From assembly GCA_015056055.1 (NCBI GenBank), contig SVHC01000005.1:1-64000 (forward strand): a stretch of DNA of 64,000 nt, read 5' to 3'. Made by a program: the position numbers and the translations under genes. The notes beneath the pieces were generated by a model. The model was not told where the DNA came from. It was given only the letters and a program-made list of their open reading frames with translations, and did not search any database. Below, one piece after another: positions 1 to 8,928 of the stretch. Positions within the stretch are counted from its first letter, which is position 1. Each line of letters begins with the position of its first letter. This DNA is from Clostridiales bacterium. Lineage in GTDB: Bacteria; Bacillota; Clostridia; Christensenellales; Aristaeellaceae.

Positions 1-91
<91 letters not shown>

Positions 92-247
92 AATCCATTA
101 TCCAAAGCTTCGCTTTCGCTTCACTTCGGCGTTTAACTCATTTCGGAATCTGACTGTTCTAGTTTCTTCTCTTCCTTTTTCACTATGTCGTTTTCAAGGT
201 TCGTGCGCGCTCTTTCGTGATTTGCCTCATTTCGTGAGCGCTTGTAT
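92..247 (-). other. rRNA operon leader
   Basis: This is the transcribed leader between the rRNA promoter and 16S. On the minus strand it contains the block CCTTGAAAACGACATA (complement lies near 185-200), which resembles the boxA-type and spacer sequences seen around Clostridia rRNA genes. No open reading frame is evident. Confidence 0.6.
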
Positions 248-276
248 ATAATATCACTCCCCTTGATATTTGTCAA
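248..276 (-). promoter_or_regulatory. Sigma-A promoter of the rRNA operon
   Basis: On the minus strand there is a perfect TTGACA -35 (complement of 271-276), a 17-base spacer, and TATTAT as -10 (complement of 248-253). Its strength and position just upstream of the rRNA leader fit a ribosomal RNA promoter. Confidence 0.85.
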
Positions 277-324
277 CACCTTTTTATGTTAACTGTGCGT
301 TTATCCAGGCCTTTTTGAGCATTT

Positions 325-906
325 TTACGCGAACATCCGTTCCATTTTAATCCCGTTCAACGCTTTTTCCGCCGATTCCAGCAGCAAATCAAAGCAAGAA
401 ATAAGCGAATTGGGCTTTCCGACAGGATCATCCTGCCGAAACGGCACAAAAAATATGTGTCTTGATGCCATCAGCACCCCTATATTTTTCGCACTTTGTG
501 CCAATCCGTCGTTGGTCGCAACCGCAAGAAGCACCGGACGCGAATTTCTGAGCTGCGCCTTTGCCGCCATCGTCACAGAGGTATCCGTTATTGCATTCGC
601 AAGTTTTCCAATTGTATTCCCCGTGCATGGCGCAACAATCAACAAATCCAGCATTCCCTTGGGTCCTATTGGTTCGACCTGCGGAATCGTATGCCATATT
701 TTTTTGCCGCAGATTTCCTCCATTTCTTCCCTCGCCGCATTTGCAGTATAAAAACGCGTATCAAGCGTATAGGCATTTTCCGAAAATATCGGATACATAT
801 CCGCACCGGTCTCTGCCAGTTTACGCCATGTAGCAAAAGCTTCCGCAAAGGTACAGAATGAGCCCGTCATTGCGCAGCCAATCCGCGCGCCCTTCAGCGT
901 TTTCAT
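325..906 (-). CDS. dpaB: Dipicolinate synthase subunit B
   Basis: This 193-residue flavoprotein-fold protein is the B subunit of dipicolinate synthase (SpoVFB). The enzyme oxidises the DapA-derived intermediate to dipicolinic acid in the mother cell, for deposition in the spore core. The N-terminus runs KGARIGCAMTGSFCTF, and the flavoprotein-like stretch DLLIVAPCTGNTIGKLANAI follows at about residues 87-106. Length matches the family. Its start overlaps the end of dpaA by four bases, the usual dpaA-dpaB coupling. The pair signals a genuine endospore former. Late mother-cell control (sigma-K) is expected from the family, but I could not see a clear promoter. Confidence 0.95.
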   Translation of the reverse strand: MKTLKGARIGCAMTGSFCTFAEAFATWRKLAETGADMYPIFSENAYTLDTRFYTANAAREEMEEICGKKIWHTIPQVEPIGPKGMLDLLIVAPCTGNTIGKLANAITDTSVTMAAKAQLRNSRPVLLAVATNDGLAQSAKNIGVLMASRHIFFVPFRQDDPVGKPNSLISCFDLLLESAEKALNGIKMERMFA

Positions 907-1625
907 GTAAAATTGCTCCCTTCTCTATCTATAATGCGTTTTACAGCACTTTCCAGCACAAAAGCAGCACTTTCCGGGCAGTATCGCCCCGGCACTCCGC
1001 TTTCTATCCATGCAGACAGCCCCAAACGCTGCGCAGCCTCAAGATCAACTCCAAACGGAGCAGACGCCAAGTCCAGAATCACTGCATCTTTTGCCGCACA
1101 TGTGAGTATATTTTCCGAAAGAACCATTTCAGGCGGAGTAGAAAACACCGCCTTCGCCCCGGAGATTCCATCCTCCAAACTTTCGGTCGCAATTGCACCC
1201 CTTTGCATAGCACGTCTGCGAGATTCTTCCCGGCGTGCATAGACTACAGGTTTCGCCCGCATTCCAACCAGCAAATCCGTCAATTCCTGCCCAATCCTTC
1301 CAAATCCAACAACCAGGCATTTGCTGCCCCGCAATGCCACCTTCATAAAATTTGCCGCGCAGACAATCGCCCCTTCCGCAGTCAGCTGCGCATTTTCCCG
1401 CAAAAACTCCTCATCCTCCAGGAGATTGACAATCTTCCGCCCCACGCAGATCTTTTCCGTCGAAAAAGCCATTACCAACGCATCCGCCGGAACCTGATTC
1501 ACACCTTCACAAAGCGCCCGTGCACTCCCGAATATGTACGCTTCTTTTTCAGATTCTCCATATTCCGAAAGTTGCTCCGACAAGCGCACAAACCTCGCAT
1601 CGCCACCGACAACATGAATTTTCAC
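903..1625 (-). CDS. dpaA: Dipicolinate synthase subunit A
   Basis: This 240-residue protein is the A subunit of dipicolinate synthase (SpoVFA). It begins MKIHVVGGDARFVRLSEQL and has a second nucleotide-binding motif, VVGFGRIGQELTDLL, in the middle. That arrangement is typical of the DpaA N-terminal domain plus NAD(P)-binding fold. The start is a GTG preceded by GGAGGTGGTAAA, so the start codon is well supported. The family is usually nearer 290-300 residues, so this copy is short, mainly at the C-terminus. It lies directly upstream of dpaB with a 4-base overlap. Confidence 0.92.
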   Translation of the reverse strand: MKIHVVGGDARFVRLSEQLSEYGESEKEAYIFGSARALCEGVNQVPADALVMAFSTEKICVGRKIVNLLEDEEFLRENAQLTAEGAIVCAANFMKVALRGSKCLVVGFGRIGQELTDLLVGMRAKPVVYARREESRRRAMQRGAIATESLEDGISGAKAVFSTPPEMVLSENILTCAAKDAVILDLASAPFGVDLEAAQRLGLSAWIESGVPGRYCPESAAFVLESAVKRIIDREGSNFT

Positions 1626-1683
1626 TTTACCACCTCCATCCTGCGTTTACTGGCATACTATGCCTCCTTCCGAAGGCATGACA

Positions 1684-1711
1684 AAAGCGCCCGTTATTAA
1701 ACGGACGCTTT
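1684..1711 (-). terminator. Rho-independent terminator
   Basis: An 11- to 12-bp stem (1684-1695 with 1700-1711) and a 4-base loop sit between the small NRDD-like gene and dpaA. On the minus strand all positions pair (one G-U) and a T-run follows, so it ends the upstream transcript. The plus-strand RNA would have one mismatch. Confidence 0.6.
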
Positions 1712-1723
1712 TTCATACGAAGT

Positions 1724-1987
1724 TCAGATGCCGTGCTTTACTCTGTCGCTTTCTTCGCTTCTCTTGGCATCATTAAATCGGTCGAGTGTACCTACCAGAT
1801 AACCCGTGATTCTTCGGATACGGTCAAAGGGCACATGACCGAAATCATACTTCAGTTCCACAAAATCCCCATCTACGCGGATATCGATTCCCTTCGGCTC
1901 CCTGTGGAACTTCTCTCTCGCACGTTTTACATACTGATCAATTTCATCCTGCGGCAGCACACCGCCGGTTACTCTTACTTCGCACAT
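1724..1987 (-). CDS. Small NRDD-like protein (anaerobic ribonucleotide reductase-related family)
   Basis: This is an 87-residue cytoplasmic protein starting MCEVRVTGGVLPQDE. Its C-terminal half, with RITGYLVGTLDRFNDAKR, resembles the short C-terminal motif of class III ribonucleotide reductases (arginine, GY, then N-x-x-K). Small stand-alone proteins of this type occur in Clostridia under an anaerobic-RNR label. It has no catalytic glycyl-radical site, so it cannot be a reductase by itself. The ATG at 1987 was chosen because GGAG lies nine bases before it; the ATGs at 1993 and 1996 sit too close to that site. The family link is from recognition, not a search. Confidence 0.6.
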   Translation of the reverse strand: MCEVRVTGGVLPQDEIDQYVKRAREKFHREPKGIDIRVDGDFVELKYDFGHVPFDRIRRITGYLVGTLDRFNDAKRSEESDRVKHGI

Positions 1988-2057
1988 GTTCATCATCTCC
2001 TTTACTTTATATATACCACAAAAAGGAAATAATGAAACACTCCCAGATACAACTATA

Positions 2058-2348
2058 TTACAGATTAATCTGCGACTTCATCTGAGAAAATTTCTGACAG
2101 GCTGCATCCACATCCGGCACAGATGCATTCTTCACCGGATACCAGCCCTTGCGGCTCATTTCATCATATACGCACTGCTGATTTGCCGCGCAATCGCTGA
2201 AATTGGTCTGCAGTACCTGGCGCAGCTGCGGACAGGTTGCTTCCGGAAGAAAAGAAGCATACGTGTTCATCATATACTTTTCTTCCGCAATCAAATCCTC
2301 CATTCTTTCCTGGTCGCTCAGGGGGCTTACCTGCTGATTCATGCTCAT
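2058..2348 (-). CDS. Spore coat protein, CotF-like (second of pair)
   Basis: This is a 96-residue helical protein of the CotF-like spore coat family. It contains the DLIAEEKYMMNTYASFL segment that resembles half of a ferritin-like helix pair, then a region with two conserved cysteines. The most likely start is the ATG at 2348, six bases after AGGAGG; a GTG at 2363 and an ATG at 2342 are alternatives. The AGGAGG site lies at the 3' end of the upstream coat gene, so the two are translationally linked. Coat function is inferred from family. Confidence 0.8.
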   Translation of the reverse strand: MSMNQQVSPLSDQERMEDLIAEEKYMMNTYASFLPEATCPQLRQVLQTNFSDCAANQQCVYDEMSRKGWYPVKNASVPDVDAACQKFSQMKSQINL

Positions 2349-2359
2349 ACTCATCCTCC

Positions 2360-2566
2360 TCACGCGTGGCTGTTCAGATAGTTATACAACCGTTCAAATC
2401 GCTGACAATGGGCATTTGCAACCTGCGTTGCCACATTGCGCAGCTGCGCATCCTGCATTTGCTGTGCATAGACGCGCGCCTTTTTGCATGCGAGGAATTC
2501 GTGCTGCAATTGGTCTTCCAGAATGGTCAGACTCTTTGCAGGGATCATGGTCTGTGTTGCCTGCAT
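2360..2566 (-). CDS. Spore coat protein, CotF-like (first of pair)
   Basis: This is a 68-residue all-helical protein (MQATQTMIPAKSLTILEDQL) that looks like one helical hairpin of the CotF-like coat family. It is preceded by a strong site, AGGAGGGAATCCC, before the ATG. It sits between sigE and the second coat gene. In many Clostridia these small coat genes come in pairs whose products probably form a heterodimer; that is inference here. No clear sigma-E or sigma-K promoter could be picked out in the 69-base gap upstream. Confidence 0.78.
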   Translation of the reverse strand: MQATQTMIPAKSLTILEDQLQHEFLACKKARVYAQQMQDAQLRNVATQVANAHCQRFERLYNYLNSHA

Positions 2567-2635
2567 GGGATTCCCTCCTTAATTTATAGGATTCGCCTTT
2601 ATTGTCCCCGCAGACGCTTTTCCCAAGCAGGAAAA

Positions 2636-3352
2636 TTATGCCATCCGAGCCATATCATCGTGCAATTTTACGATAATGCGTTTTTCAAGGCGGGATATGT
2701 AGCTTTGGCTGATTCCCAGCATATCCGCAACTTCCTTCTGCGTATGTTCCTGTCCATCCGCCATACCATACCGCAGCTCGATAATTTCCCGTTCGCGCAG
2801 CGACAGGTGGCGAATCGCTTCCCGCAGCATTTGGCGTTCCGCATCCGTATCCATATCCCGAGATACAATATCCGGCTCCGTGCCAAGAATATCGGAAAGC
2901 AGCAGTTCATTCCCATCCCAGTCGGTATTGAGCGGCTCATCGAACGAGACTTCCAGCTTCAATCTGTTCGTCCGCCTGAGCACCATCAGAATTTCATTTT
3001 CGATGCACCGCGAGGCATATGTAGCCAGCTTGATTTTCTTTTCCGGATTGAATGAATTGACTGCCTTTATCAGTCCTATGGTTCCAATCGAAATCAAATC
3101 TTCAATTCCGATCCCTGTATTTTCAAATTTCCGCGCAATATACACGACCAGACGAAGATTCCTCTCAATCAGTATTGACCTTGCCACCGGATCGTTGTTC
3201 ATCATTCTTTCCATCATCATTTCCTCTTCATCCCGCGTAAGCGGCGGAGGCAAAAGATCGCTTCCGCCAATGTAGCACACAGAACCCCTGCGAATTTTCA
3301 CAATCAGCCCATATACCGTCTGACGAATATTCTGTGCTCCCAAGACTGCCAT
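2636..3352 (-). CDS. sigE: RNA polymerase sporulation sigma factor SigE
   Basis: This 238-residue protein is the early mother-cell sigma factor, made as inactive pro-sigma-E. The diagnostic block [11 protein letters not shown] is followed by the near-invariant region 2 stretch [18 protein letters not shown]. Region 4 ends with the helix-turn-helix [13 protein letters not shown]. The first ~30 residues are a hydrophobic and basic pro-sequence that the SpoIIGA protease removes at septation. The start has AAGGAGG seven bases upstream. The gene follows spoIIGA by 13 bases, the classic spoIIG operon. Unlike many spore formers, sigG is not next; two coat genes follow instead. Confidence 0.97.
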   Translation of the reverse strand: MAVLGAQNIRQTVYGLIVKIRRGSVCYIGGSDLLPPPLTRDEEEMMMERMMNNDPVARSILIERNLRLVVYIARKFENTGIGIEDLISIGTIGLIKAVNSFNPEKKIKLATYASRCIENEILMVLRRTNRLKLEVSFDEPLNTDWDGNELLLSDILGTEPDIVSRDMDTDAERQMLREAIRHLSLREREIIELRYGMADGQEHTQKEVADMLGISQSYISRLEKRIIVKLHDDMARMA

Positions 3353-3365
3353 TTTTTACCCTCCT

Positions 3366-4181
3366 TCAAAACCGCTCCACATTTTCTTCCGTTCCTTCCC
3401 CGATCGCCCCCAGTACTGCGGGAGCAAGCGCGCATACATCGCCGGGCATGTATCCCGGAAACACACCGATCCAGACTGCCGGAGCACGCATCCAGCCATC
3501 TGAATAATTCACAAGCAGCGCATCCGGACGAAAGGCATTCATATGCCCGTTTCCTCCAACACCCCCAAAGGCCACGCGTCTAAAGCCAGCTTGAGGCACC
3601 TCCGCCCGGAATTCCCGCGGCAGCAGCTCCAATATTTTTCTCTGCTCCACAATAAGAACAGGCAATCCGCTGACCGGCTCATGCAAACGGTTTCCCGTGT
3701 CAATCAACGCAGTAAACCGCACCTGCCTGCCGCCTTTCCGGACAATCACATCCACTTCCCATTTTTCCACGCGGTTCACCCGAATGCGAAAGAGCCATAA
3801 AGTCAATCCCAACCCCAGAATTCCACCGACAAGAAGCGTCGTCAGCGCACCGGTCATTACGCTTTCGCGAATCAGAATCTGCACACCGCCCATCAAAGCC
3901 GACGCGCCAAGCAGCACAATGCCATCCCGAAAAATCCCTTTTATCTTCTTCGGTCGCAGCGCCGCAAAAGCCATGCACAACGTCAATATGCCGCGGCAGA
4001 CTATATTTCCCAGCCACGCAAGTCCATCCAGCTGCATAAGCACCGCATACGCCGTTCCCAATGCCGAAGTAACACCCAGCCTTTTCCACGAAACACACCC
4101 CCTGCAGCGCGCAATCACAGCAAGCAAAAGCAAGTCCGCAAAAAAATTTACAATTATGTAAAGCTCAATACTGACCGCCAC
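3366..4181 (-). CDS. spoIIGA: Sigma-E processing peptidase SpoIIGA
   Basis: This is a membrane-bound aspartic protease that cleaves pro-sigma-E when triggered by the forespore signal SpoIIR. Five or so hydrophobic segments occupy the N-terminal ~140 residues, and a soluble domain carries the aspartic protease motif FTALIDTGNRLHEP. The reading frame is open to an ATG at 4250, but the real start is most likely the GTG at 4181. A strong AGGAGG lies eight bases before it, and the product then begins AVSIELYIIVNFFADLLLL, as family members do. That gives 271 residues. It is directly upstream of sigE. Confidence 0.93.
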   Translation of the reverse strand: MAVSIELYIIVNFFADLLLLAVIARCRGCVSWKRLGVTSALGTAYAVLMQLDGLAWLGNIVCRGILTLCMAFAALRPKKIKGIFRDGIVLLGASALMGGVQILIRESVMTGALTTLLVGGILGLGLTLWLFRIRVNRVEKWEVDVIVRKGGRQVRFTALIDTGNRLHEPVSGLPVLIVEQRKILELLPREFRAEVPQAGFRRVAFGGVGGNGHMNAFRPDALLVNYSDGWMRAPAVWIGVFPGYMPGDVCALAPAVLGAIGEGTEENVERF

Positions 4182-4203
4182 CGCACGTACCTCCTGTTTC
4201 ATC

Positions 4204-4299
4204 AGTATAGGAAATCCAGGGTCAAAGTTCTGAATTCTATTGTCGGCCAATTGTAGTTTTTACCATCTTTCGGGCGCTATTTTTCACCATTTTTCGCCA
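4204..4299 (-). promoter_or_regulatory. Candidate spoIIG promoter with a Spo0A box
   Basis: Upstream of spoIIGA on the minus strand are TATACT (complement of 4204-4209), a plausible -10, and TGGCGAA (complement of 4293-4299), which fits the Spo0A box TGNCGAA. A weaker CCGACA-type half site lies near 4240-4246. No normal -35 is seen at 17 bases. This suits Spo0A-activated spoIIG promoters, which have a displaced -35. Confidence 0.4.
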
Positions 4300-4371
4300 A
4301 TTTTCAATTCTCTTTCGAAATGCATCTGTGAATTTTGTCTATGTTTTCCACTGTTCAATGTCCAAAAACGC

Positions 4372-4393
4372 AAAAAATCCCGCGTTGCGCGGG
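4372..4393 (-). terminator. Short GC-rich terminator, minus orientation
   Basis: The hairpin CCCGCG-TTG-CGCGGG (4379-4393) is followed on the minus strand by A then six T. No gene upstream on this strand needs it, so it may insulate the spoIIG promoter from antisense read-through. Its right arm overlaps the -35 of the degV promoter. Confidence 0.6.
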
Positions 4394-4413
4394 TTCAAAA
4401 GTCATGCTATAAT
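4385..4413 (+). promoter_or_regulatory. Promoter of the degV-family gene
   Basis: TTGCGC (4385-4390), a 17-base spacer and a perfect TATAAT (4408-4413) lie 70 bases before the ATG. The -35 sits inside the hairpin of the minus-strand terminator. Confidence 0.65.
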
Positions 4414-4482
4414 ATGGACATAGGGGTATCTGCGGCAGAAGCATTCGCAGATAACAATTCCCGCAGAAGGGATGGAAAAACA

Positions 4483-5370
4483 ATGAACAACTACATTATC
4501 AGCTGCTGCTCCACCGCCGATTTGACCGCGGAACACTTTTCGCGCCGCAATATTAACTTCATCTGCTTCCATTACGAAATGGATGGCGTACAGTATCCGG
4601 ACGACTTGGGTCAGACCATGCCTTTCGACAAATTCTATCAGGCAATGACTGACGGTGCCGACACAAAAACCTCCCAGGTAAATACCGAGGAGTTTATCGA
4701 CTATTTCACTCCGTTCCTTGAAGAAGGAAAAGATATTCTGCACCTCACCCTTTCCTCCGGTCTTTCCGGCGTATACAGCGCCGCAACCACCGCCGCAAGC
4801 GAACTGAGCGAAAAATATCCCGACCGCAAAATCTATATAGTAGATTCTCTTGCCGCATCTTCAGGCTTCGGCCTTTTCATGGATGCGCTTGCAAACAGGC
4901 GCGATGCAGGAATGAGCATTGATGAACTGAAGAACTGGGCGGAAGAAAACAAACTTCTTCTGCATCACTGGTTCTTCTCCACCGATCTGACGTTCTTTGT
5001 CAAAGGCGGCCGCGTTTCCCGCAGCTCCGGTTTCGTCGGAAATCTGCTCGGCATCTGCCCGCTGCTCAACGTAAATAACGAAGGCAAGCTGATCCCCCGC
5101 GCAAAGATCCGCACCAAAAAACGTGTAATCGTAGAAATCGTAAAGCGCATGGAAGAGCATGCACAGGATCTTCTGAACTACAGCGGAAAATGCTATATCT
5201 CCCACTCCGCCTGCTATGAAGATGCACGCGCCGTTGCCGACCTCATCGAAGAGCGTTTCCCCAATCTGGACGGAAAAGTTCTTATCAACAACATCGGCAC
5301 CACCATCGGCAGCCATACCGGCCCCGGCACGGTAGCCCTGTTCTTCTGGGGCGACAAGCGCGAAGCATAA
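4483..5370 (+). CDS. DegV family fatty-acid-binding protein
   Basis: This 295-residue cytoplasmic protein is of the DegV/FakB fold, which binds a single long-chain fatty acid, often for phosphorylation by FakA. Family hallmarks are the N-terminal STADLT, the TLSSGLSGVYSAA loop, the DSLAASSGFGLF segment and the FFVKGGRVSRSSGF block. The start chosen is the ATG at 4483 preceded by AGAAGGGA; a longer upstream reading frame has no ribosome site and would contain the promoter. It stands alone between its own promoter and a strong terminator. No fakA partner is in the window. Confidence 0.92.
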   Translation: MNNYIISCCSTADLTAEHFSRRNINFICFHYEMDGVQYPDDLGQTMPFDKFYQAMTDGADTKTSQVNTEEFIDYFTPFLEEGKDILHLTLSSGLSGVYSAATTAASELSEKYPDRKIYIVDSLAASSGFGLFMDALANRRDAGMSIDELKNWAEENKLLLHHWFFSTDLTFFVKGGRVSRSSGFVGNLLGICPLLNVNNEGKLIPRAKIRTKKRVIVEIVKRMEEHAQDLLNYSGKCYISHSACYEDARAVADLIEERFPNLDGKVLINNIGTTIGSHTGPGTVALFFWGDKREA

Positions 5371-5387
5371 AGCAAGAACAAAACACA

Positions 5388-5430
5388 ACCGCGGATTTTT
5401 CCTTTTCTTCGGAGAGATCCGCGGTTTTTA
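5388..5430 (+). terminator. Rho-independent terminator after degV gene
   Basis: A 9-bp stem ACCGCGGAT/ATCCGCGGT (5388-5396, 5417-5425) with a 20-base loop and TTTTT. Confidence 0.85.
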
Positions 5431-5466
5431 TCGTCCTTCTTTCACCTGTTAAATCTGTTTGTGCCA

Positions 5467-5495
5467 TTGACACGCCAATAAAAAATGGTTATAAT
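5467..5495 (+). promoter_or_regulatory. Promoter of the T-box transcript
   Basis: Perfect TTGACA (5467-5472), 17-base spacer, perfect TATAAT (5490-5495), just upstream of the T-box leader. Confidence 0.9.
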
Positions 5496-5501
5496 TCTTT
5501 C

Positions 5502-5743
5502 ATATATTGCGATGAGCGAAATAGTACGTGCGTTTTGACTACTCTCAGAGAGCTTCCGGTCGGTGCGAGGAAGCAGAGCAGGCGTACCGAATACATTCGT
5601 GAGCAGATTCCGTGAAGTAGCAGTAGCGGATTCCGGTTTGCGTCCGTTACAACGCCCAGAGGCTGCATCATTTTTTGTGCAGCAAACGGAAGTGGTACCG
5701 TGGTCTACAGCCGCCTTCCCCAATCGGGGATGGCGTTTTTTTA
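5502..5743 (+). promoter_or_regulatory. T-box riboswitch, tyrosine specifier
   Basis: This is a tRNA-sensing leader. Landmarks in order are GATGAGCGAAATAGTACG near the 5' end, AGAGAGC (5547-5553), the GGTGCGAGG distal-loop element (5562-5570), and a specifier region GAATACATTC in which TAC (5592-5594) is a tyrosine codon. The T-box AAGTGGTACCGTGG (5690-5703) follows, then a terminator stem (about 5711-5735) with seven T. Uncharged tRNA-Tyr would favour the antiterminator and expression of the aminotransferase and tyrS. The tyrosine call agrees with tyrS downstream. Confidence 0.93.
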
Positions 5744-5767
5744 ATTGATTCGGAGGGATAATAGACA

Positions 5768-6940
5768 ATGGAATTCACCCAGGATATTTTTGCAGAACAA
5801 ATGAAACCCATTACCGGCAGCGCCATCAGACAGATTTTCCATCTGCTGGCCAAACCCGGCATGATCTCTTTCGCGGGCGGCAATCCTTCCGCCGACGCCC
5901 TGGATGTTGAAACGGTTGCAGAGCTTGCACAGGAAGCCCTTTCCACCAAGGGCAAGGCCATCCTGCAGTACGGTGCAACGGAAGGCTGGGCTCCCCTTCG
6001 CGAGAGCATTGCCGAGTTTGTAAAGACCGCCGGAATCGAGACTTCCCCGGCAGAAATCCTGCCTGTACACGGTTCTTCCCAGGCATTTGACCTGCTCCTG
6101 AAAGCAGTAATCAATCCCGGCGACACGATTCTGGCCGAAAGCCCCACGTTCCTTGGCGCGCTGCAGGCCATGCGCATCTACGGCGCAAACATCGTTTCTC
6201 TTCCGATGGATGAAAACGGCGTAATTCCGGAAGCTGCAGAAGAAGCCATCAAAAAGCATCATCCCAAGATGATGTACATCATCCCCACATTCCAGAACCC
6301 CACCGGCGTAACGCTTTCTCTGGAGCGCAGAAAGGCCATGGCCGAACTCGCCAACAAATACGGCGTAATCCTCGCAGAAGATGATCCGTACCGCGACCTG
6401 CGCTACTCCGGCGATCCGCTGCCGGCCATCAAGTCCTTTGATACCGACGGCTGGGTAGTATATATGACCAGCTTCTCCAAGCTGATTGCTCCCGGCATGC
6501 GCGTAGGCGCCGCCATCGCAAATCCCACCCTGCTGCGCAAGATCGTTATCGGCAAGCAGTCCGCCGACACGCACACCACCGCGCTGACCCAGGCCATCGT
6601 AGACCTCTACATCCGCAAGGGTCTTCTGATGCCGCACATCGAGCGCATCAACAAGGCTTACAAGCGCCAGCTGGATGCCATGCTGGACGGCTTTAAGTAT
6701 TTCCCCGAAAATGTTACCCACACCGTTCCGCAGGGCGGCCTGTTCGTATGGGCATCTCTGCCGGAAGGGGCAAACGCTTTGGAACTGTTTGAGCGCGCCG
6801 TTGAGAACAACGTAGCTTTCGTTCCCGGCACGCACTTCTACGCCGACGGCGGCAACCTGAACACCTTCAGGCTCAATTTCTCCAACAGCCCCGTAGACGT
6901 TATTGAAACCGGCATGAAAAAACTGGGAGGTTTGATCTAA
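5768..6940 (+). CDS. PLP-dependent aminotransferase, class I/II
   Basis: This 390-residue fold-type I aminotransferase resembles the 2-aminoadipate/aromatic aminotransferase (LysN/ARO8-like) group. The N-terminus has the family pattern [12 protein letters not shown]. The PLP-binding lysine is K238 in [14 protein letters not shown], preceded by the [12 protein letters not shown] segment. It is the first gene behind a tyrosine T-box, so it is induced when tRNA-Tyr is uncharged. I infer a role in making tyrosine or phenylalanine from the keto acids. The stop is one base before the tyrS start, so the two are co-transcribed. Confidence 0.9.
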   Translation: MEFTQDIFAEQMKPITGSAIRQIFHLLAKPGMISFAGGNPSADALDVETVAELAQEALSTKGKAILQYGATEGWAPLRESIAEFVKTAGIETSPAEILPVHGSSQAFDLLLKAVINPGDTILAESPTFLGALQAMRIYGANIVSLPMDENGVIPEAAEEAIKKHHPKMMYIIPTFQNPTGVTLSLERRKAMAELANKYGVILAEDDPYRDLRYSGDPLPAIKSFDTDGWVVYMTSFSKLIAPGMRVGAAIANPTLLRKIVIGKQSADTHTTALTQAIVDLYIRKGLLMPHIERINKAYKRQLDAMLDGFKYFPENVTHTVPQGGLFVWASLPEGANALELFERAVENNVAFVPGTHFYADGGNLNTFRLNFSNSPVDVIETGMKKLGGLI

Positions 6941-6941
6941 T

Positions 6942-8174
6942 ATGCAGTCCGCACTTGATATTCTTCGCGAGCGAGGATTTATCGCTCAGGCCACTTTTGA
7001 AGAGGACCTTGAAAAAGCATTCCGTGAGCAGAAGCTCACTTTCTACACCGGATTTGACCCGACCGCAGATTCCCTGCACATCGGTCACTATATCCCGATC
7101 ATGGCCATGGCGCACATGCAGCGCGCAGGCCATCAGCCCATTGCTCTCATCGGCGGCGGTACCGCAATGATCGGCGACCCCTCCGGCAAGACCGACATGC
7201 GCAAGATGATGACCGTTGAAACCATCGCACACAACGTCGAGTGCTTCAAAAAGCAGATGGGCCGCTTCCTGAAGTTCGACGGCGACAACGGCGTTATCAT
7301 CGCCAACAATGCCGACTGGCTGCTGAAGCTCAACTATGTTGAGTTCCTGCGCGATATCGGCGTTCACTTCTCCGTAAACCGCATGCTCACCGCTGACTGC
7401 TACAAGCAGCGCATGGAGCGCGGCCTTACCTTCCTCGAGTTCAACTACATGCTGATGCAGGGCTACGACTTCCTCGAGCTGTATCACAAGTACGGCTGCA
7501 CGCTGCAGGCAGGCGGCGACGACCAGTGGAGCAACATGCTGGCAGGCGCTGACCTTATCCGCCGCAAAGAAGGCAAGGATGCATTTGCACTGACCTACAA
7601 GCTGCTTCTGACCAGCGACGGCCGCAAGATGGGCAAGACCGAGGCAGGCGCTCTCTGGCTTGATCCCAACAAGACCAGCCCCTACGATTTCTATCAGTAC
7701 TGGCGCAACGTCGGCGATGCAGACGTTGAAAAGTGCCTCGCACTGCTCACCTTCCTGCCGATGGACGAAGTCCGTGCTCTGGGCGCTCTCAAGGATGCCG
7801 AAATCAACAAGGCCAAGCGCGTCCTCGCATTCGAAGTCACCAAGCTGGTTCACGGCGAAGAAGAAGCCATCAAGGCTCAGGAAGCTGCGGACGCCCTCTT
7901 CTCCGGCGGCGCACGCGCAGGCTCCGTTCCCACCACCGCCGTTACCCGCGAAGAACTTGCCGCAGACAGCCGCCTGATTTCCCTTACCGTAAAGTGCGGC
8001 CTGTGCAAGTCCAACGGCGAAGCCCGCAAGACCATTCAGGCAGGCGGCCTGTACATCGGCGACGAAAAGGTTTCCGACGTTGACTTTGCCGTAACGGCTG
8101 AAATGCTCGAAGGCGAAGGCATGCTCCTGCGCAAGGGCAAGAAGAATTATCATCTGCTGGTGCTCGAAGCGTGA
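6942..8174 (+). CDS. tyrS: Tyrosyl-tRNA synthetase
   Basis: This 410-residue class I synthetase charges tRNA-Tyr. The HIGH signature is at residues 46-49 ([11 protein letters not shown]) and the KMSKS-type loop is KMGKT at 229-233. An S4-like RNA-binding domain occupies the last ~65 residues ([20 protein letters not shown]). Length and layout are those of a bacterial TyrS of the TyrS1 type. It is controlled by the upstream tyrosine T-box together with the aminotransferase gene. Its TGA overlaps the GTG of the next gene. Confidence 0.97.
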   Translation: MQSALDILRERGFIAQATFEEDLEKAFREQKLTFYTGFDPTADSLHIGHYIPIMAMAHMQRAGHQPIALIGGGTAMIGDPSGKTDMRKMMTVETIAHNVECFKKQMGRFLKFDGDNGVIIANNADWLLKLNYVEFLRDIGVHFSVNRMLTADCYKQRMERGLTFLEFNYMLMQGYDFLELYHKYGCTLQAGGDDQWSNMLAGADLIRRKEGKDAFALTYKLLLTSDGRKMGKTEAGALWLDPNKTSPYDFYQYWRNVGDADVEKCLALLTFLPMDEVRALGALKDAEINKAKRVLAFEVTKLVHGEEEAIKAQEAADALFSGGARAGSVPTTAVTREELAADSRLISLTVKCGLCKSNGEARKTIQAGGLYIGDEKVSDVDFAVTAEMLEGEGMLLRKGKKNYHLLVLEA

Positions 8175-8818
8175 GCGCAGCACCCTATAAAACACTGATG
8201 CAGCGCGCGGACGATGAATTCATCGTCAACAAGTCGCGCTTCATCGGTTACGGCGCTCCGGTGCAGACGGAGGAGGAAGCCCTTGCCTTCCTCGCAGAAA
8301 TCCGCAAAAAACATCAGGACGCCACGCACAACTGCTATGCCTACATCATCGGAACGAATATGGGCATCATGCGCTATTCGGACGACGGTGAACCCGGCGG
8401 CACCGCGGGCATGCCCATCATTGAAGTGATGAAGGCACGCGGCGTAACGAATGCGGCAGTTGTCGTTACACGCTATTTCGGCGGTATTCTGCTCGGCGCG
8501 GGCGGACTTGTGCGCGCATACACGCAGGGCGCAGTCGTTGCGTTGAATGCGGCGCAGGTCGGCGTGATGCATCCCACTCAGCGCGTACTGGTGGATGTAA
8601 CCTACCCCATGCTGGGAAAGGTTGAGCATTTTCTGAAAAGCGAACCGGTTATCGTGGAGGACAAGTCCTTTATGGATACCATCACGCTGACCATCGTGGT
8701 GAAAACTGCGGATGCGGAGGGATTTGCTTCCCGCCTGATTACGCAGACCGATGGTCGATGCGAACCGATTCCTATGGAAGAATTCTATATGGCATGGCCC
8801 GAAGAAGAAAACGCATAA
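8171..8818 (+). CDS. YigZ family protein (IMPACT family)
   Basis: This 215-residue protein has the UPF0029/IMPACT N-terminal domain, seen in [18 protein letters not shown] sequence, [13 protein letters not shown] and [17 protein letters not shown], followed by the DUF1949 C-terminal domain. The molecular role of bacterial YigZ proteins is not settled. The start is a GTG that overlaps the tyrS stop codon, so it is translated by coupling. A strong terminator follows. Confidence 0.92.
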   Translation: MSAAPYKTLMQRADDEFIVNKSRFIGYGAPVQTEEEALAFLAEIRKKHQDATHNCYAYIIGTNMGIMRYSDDGEPGGTAGMPIIEVMKARGVTNAAVVVTRYFGGILLGAGGLVRAYTQGAVVALNAAQVGVMHPTQRVLVDVTYPMLGKVEHFLKSEPVIVEDKSFMDTITLTIVVKTADAEGFASRLITQTDGRCEPIPMEEFYMAWPEEENA

Positions 8819-8865
8819 AGCTTTCGCAGAACTTCGGAAGACCATCTCATCAATCCAAAAATTCA

Positions 8866-8901
8866 GCGAGCACAGCAGCCTCACCTGCTGTGCTCGCTTT
8901 T
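8866..8901 (+). terminator. Terminator after yigZ
   Basis: Perfect 13-bp stem (8866-8878 with 8885-8897), six-base loop, then TTTTG. It ends the T-box/tyrS operon. Confidence 0.9.
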
Positions 8902-8928
8902 GTATGTATGTTTTATCCCCCCATCTGC

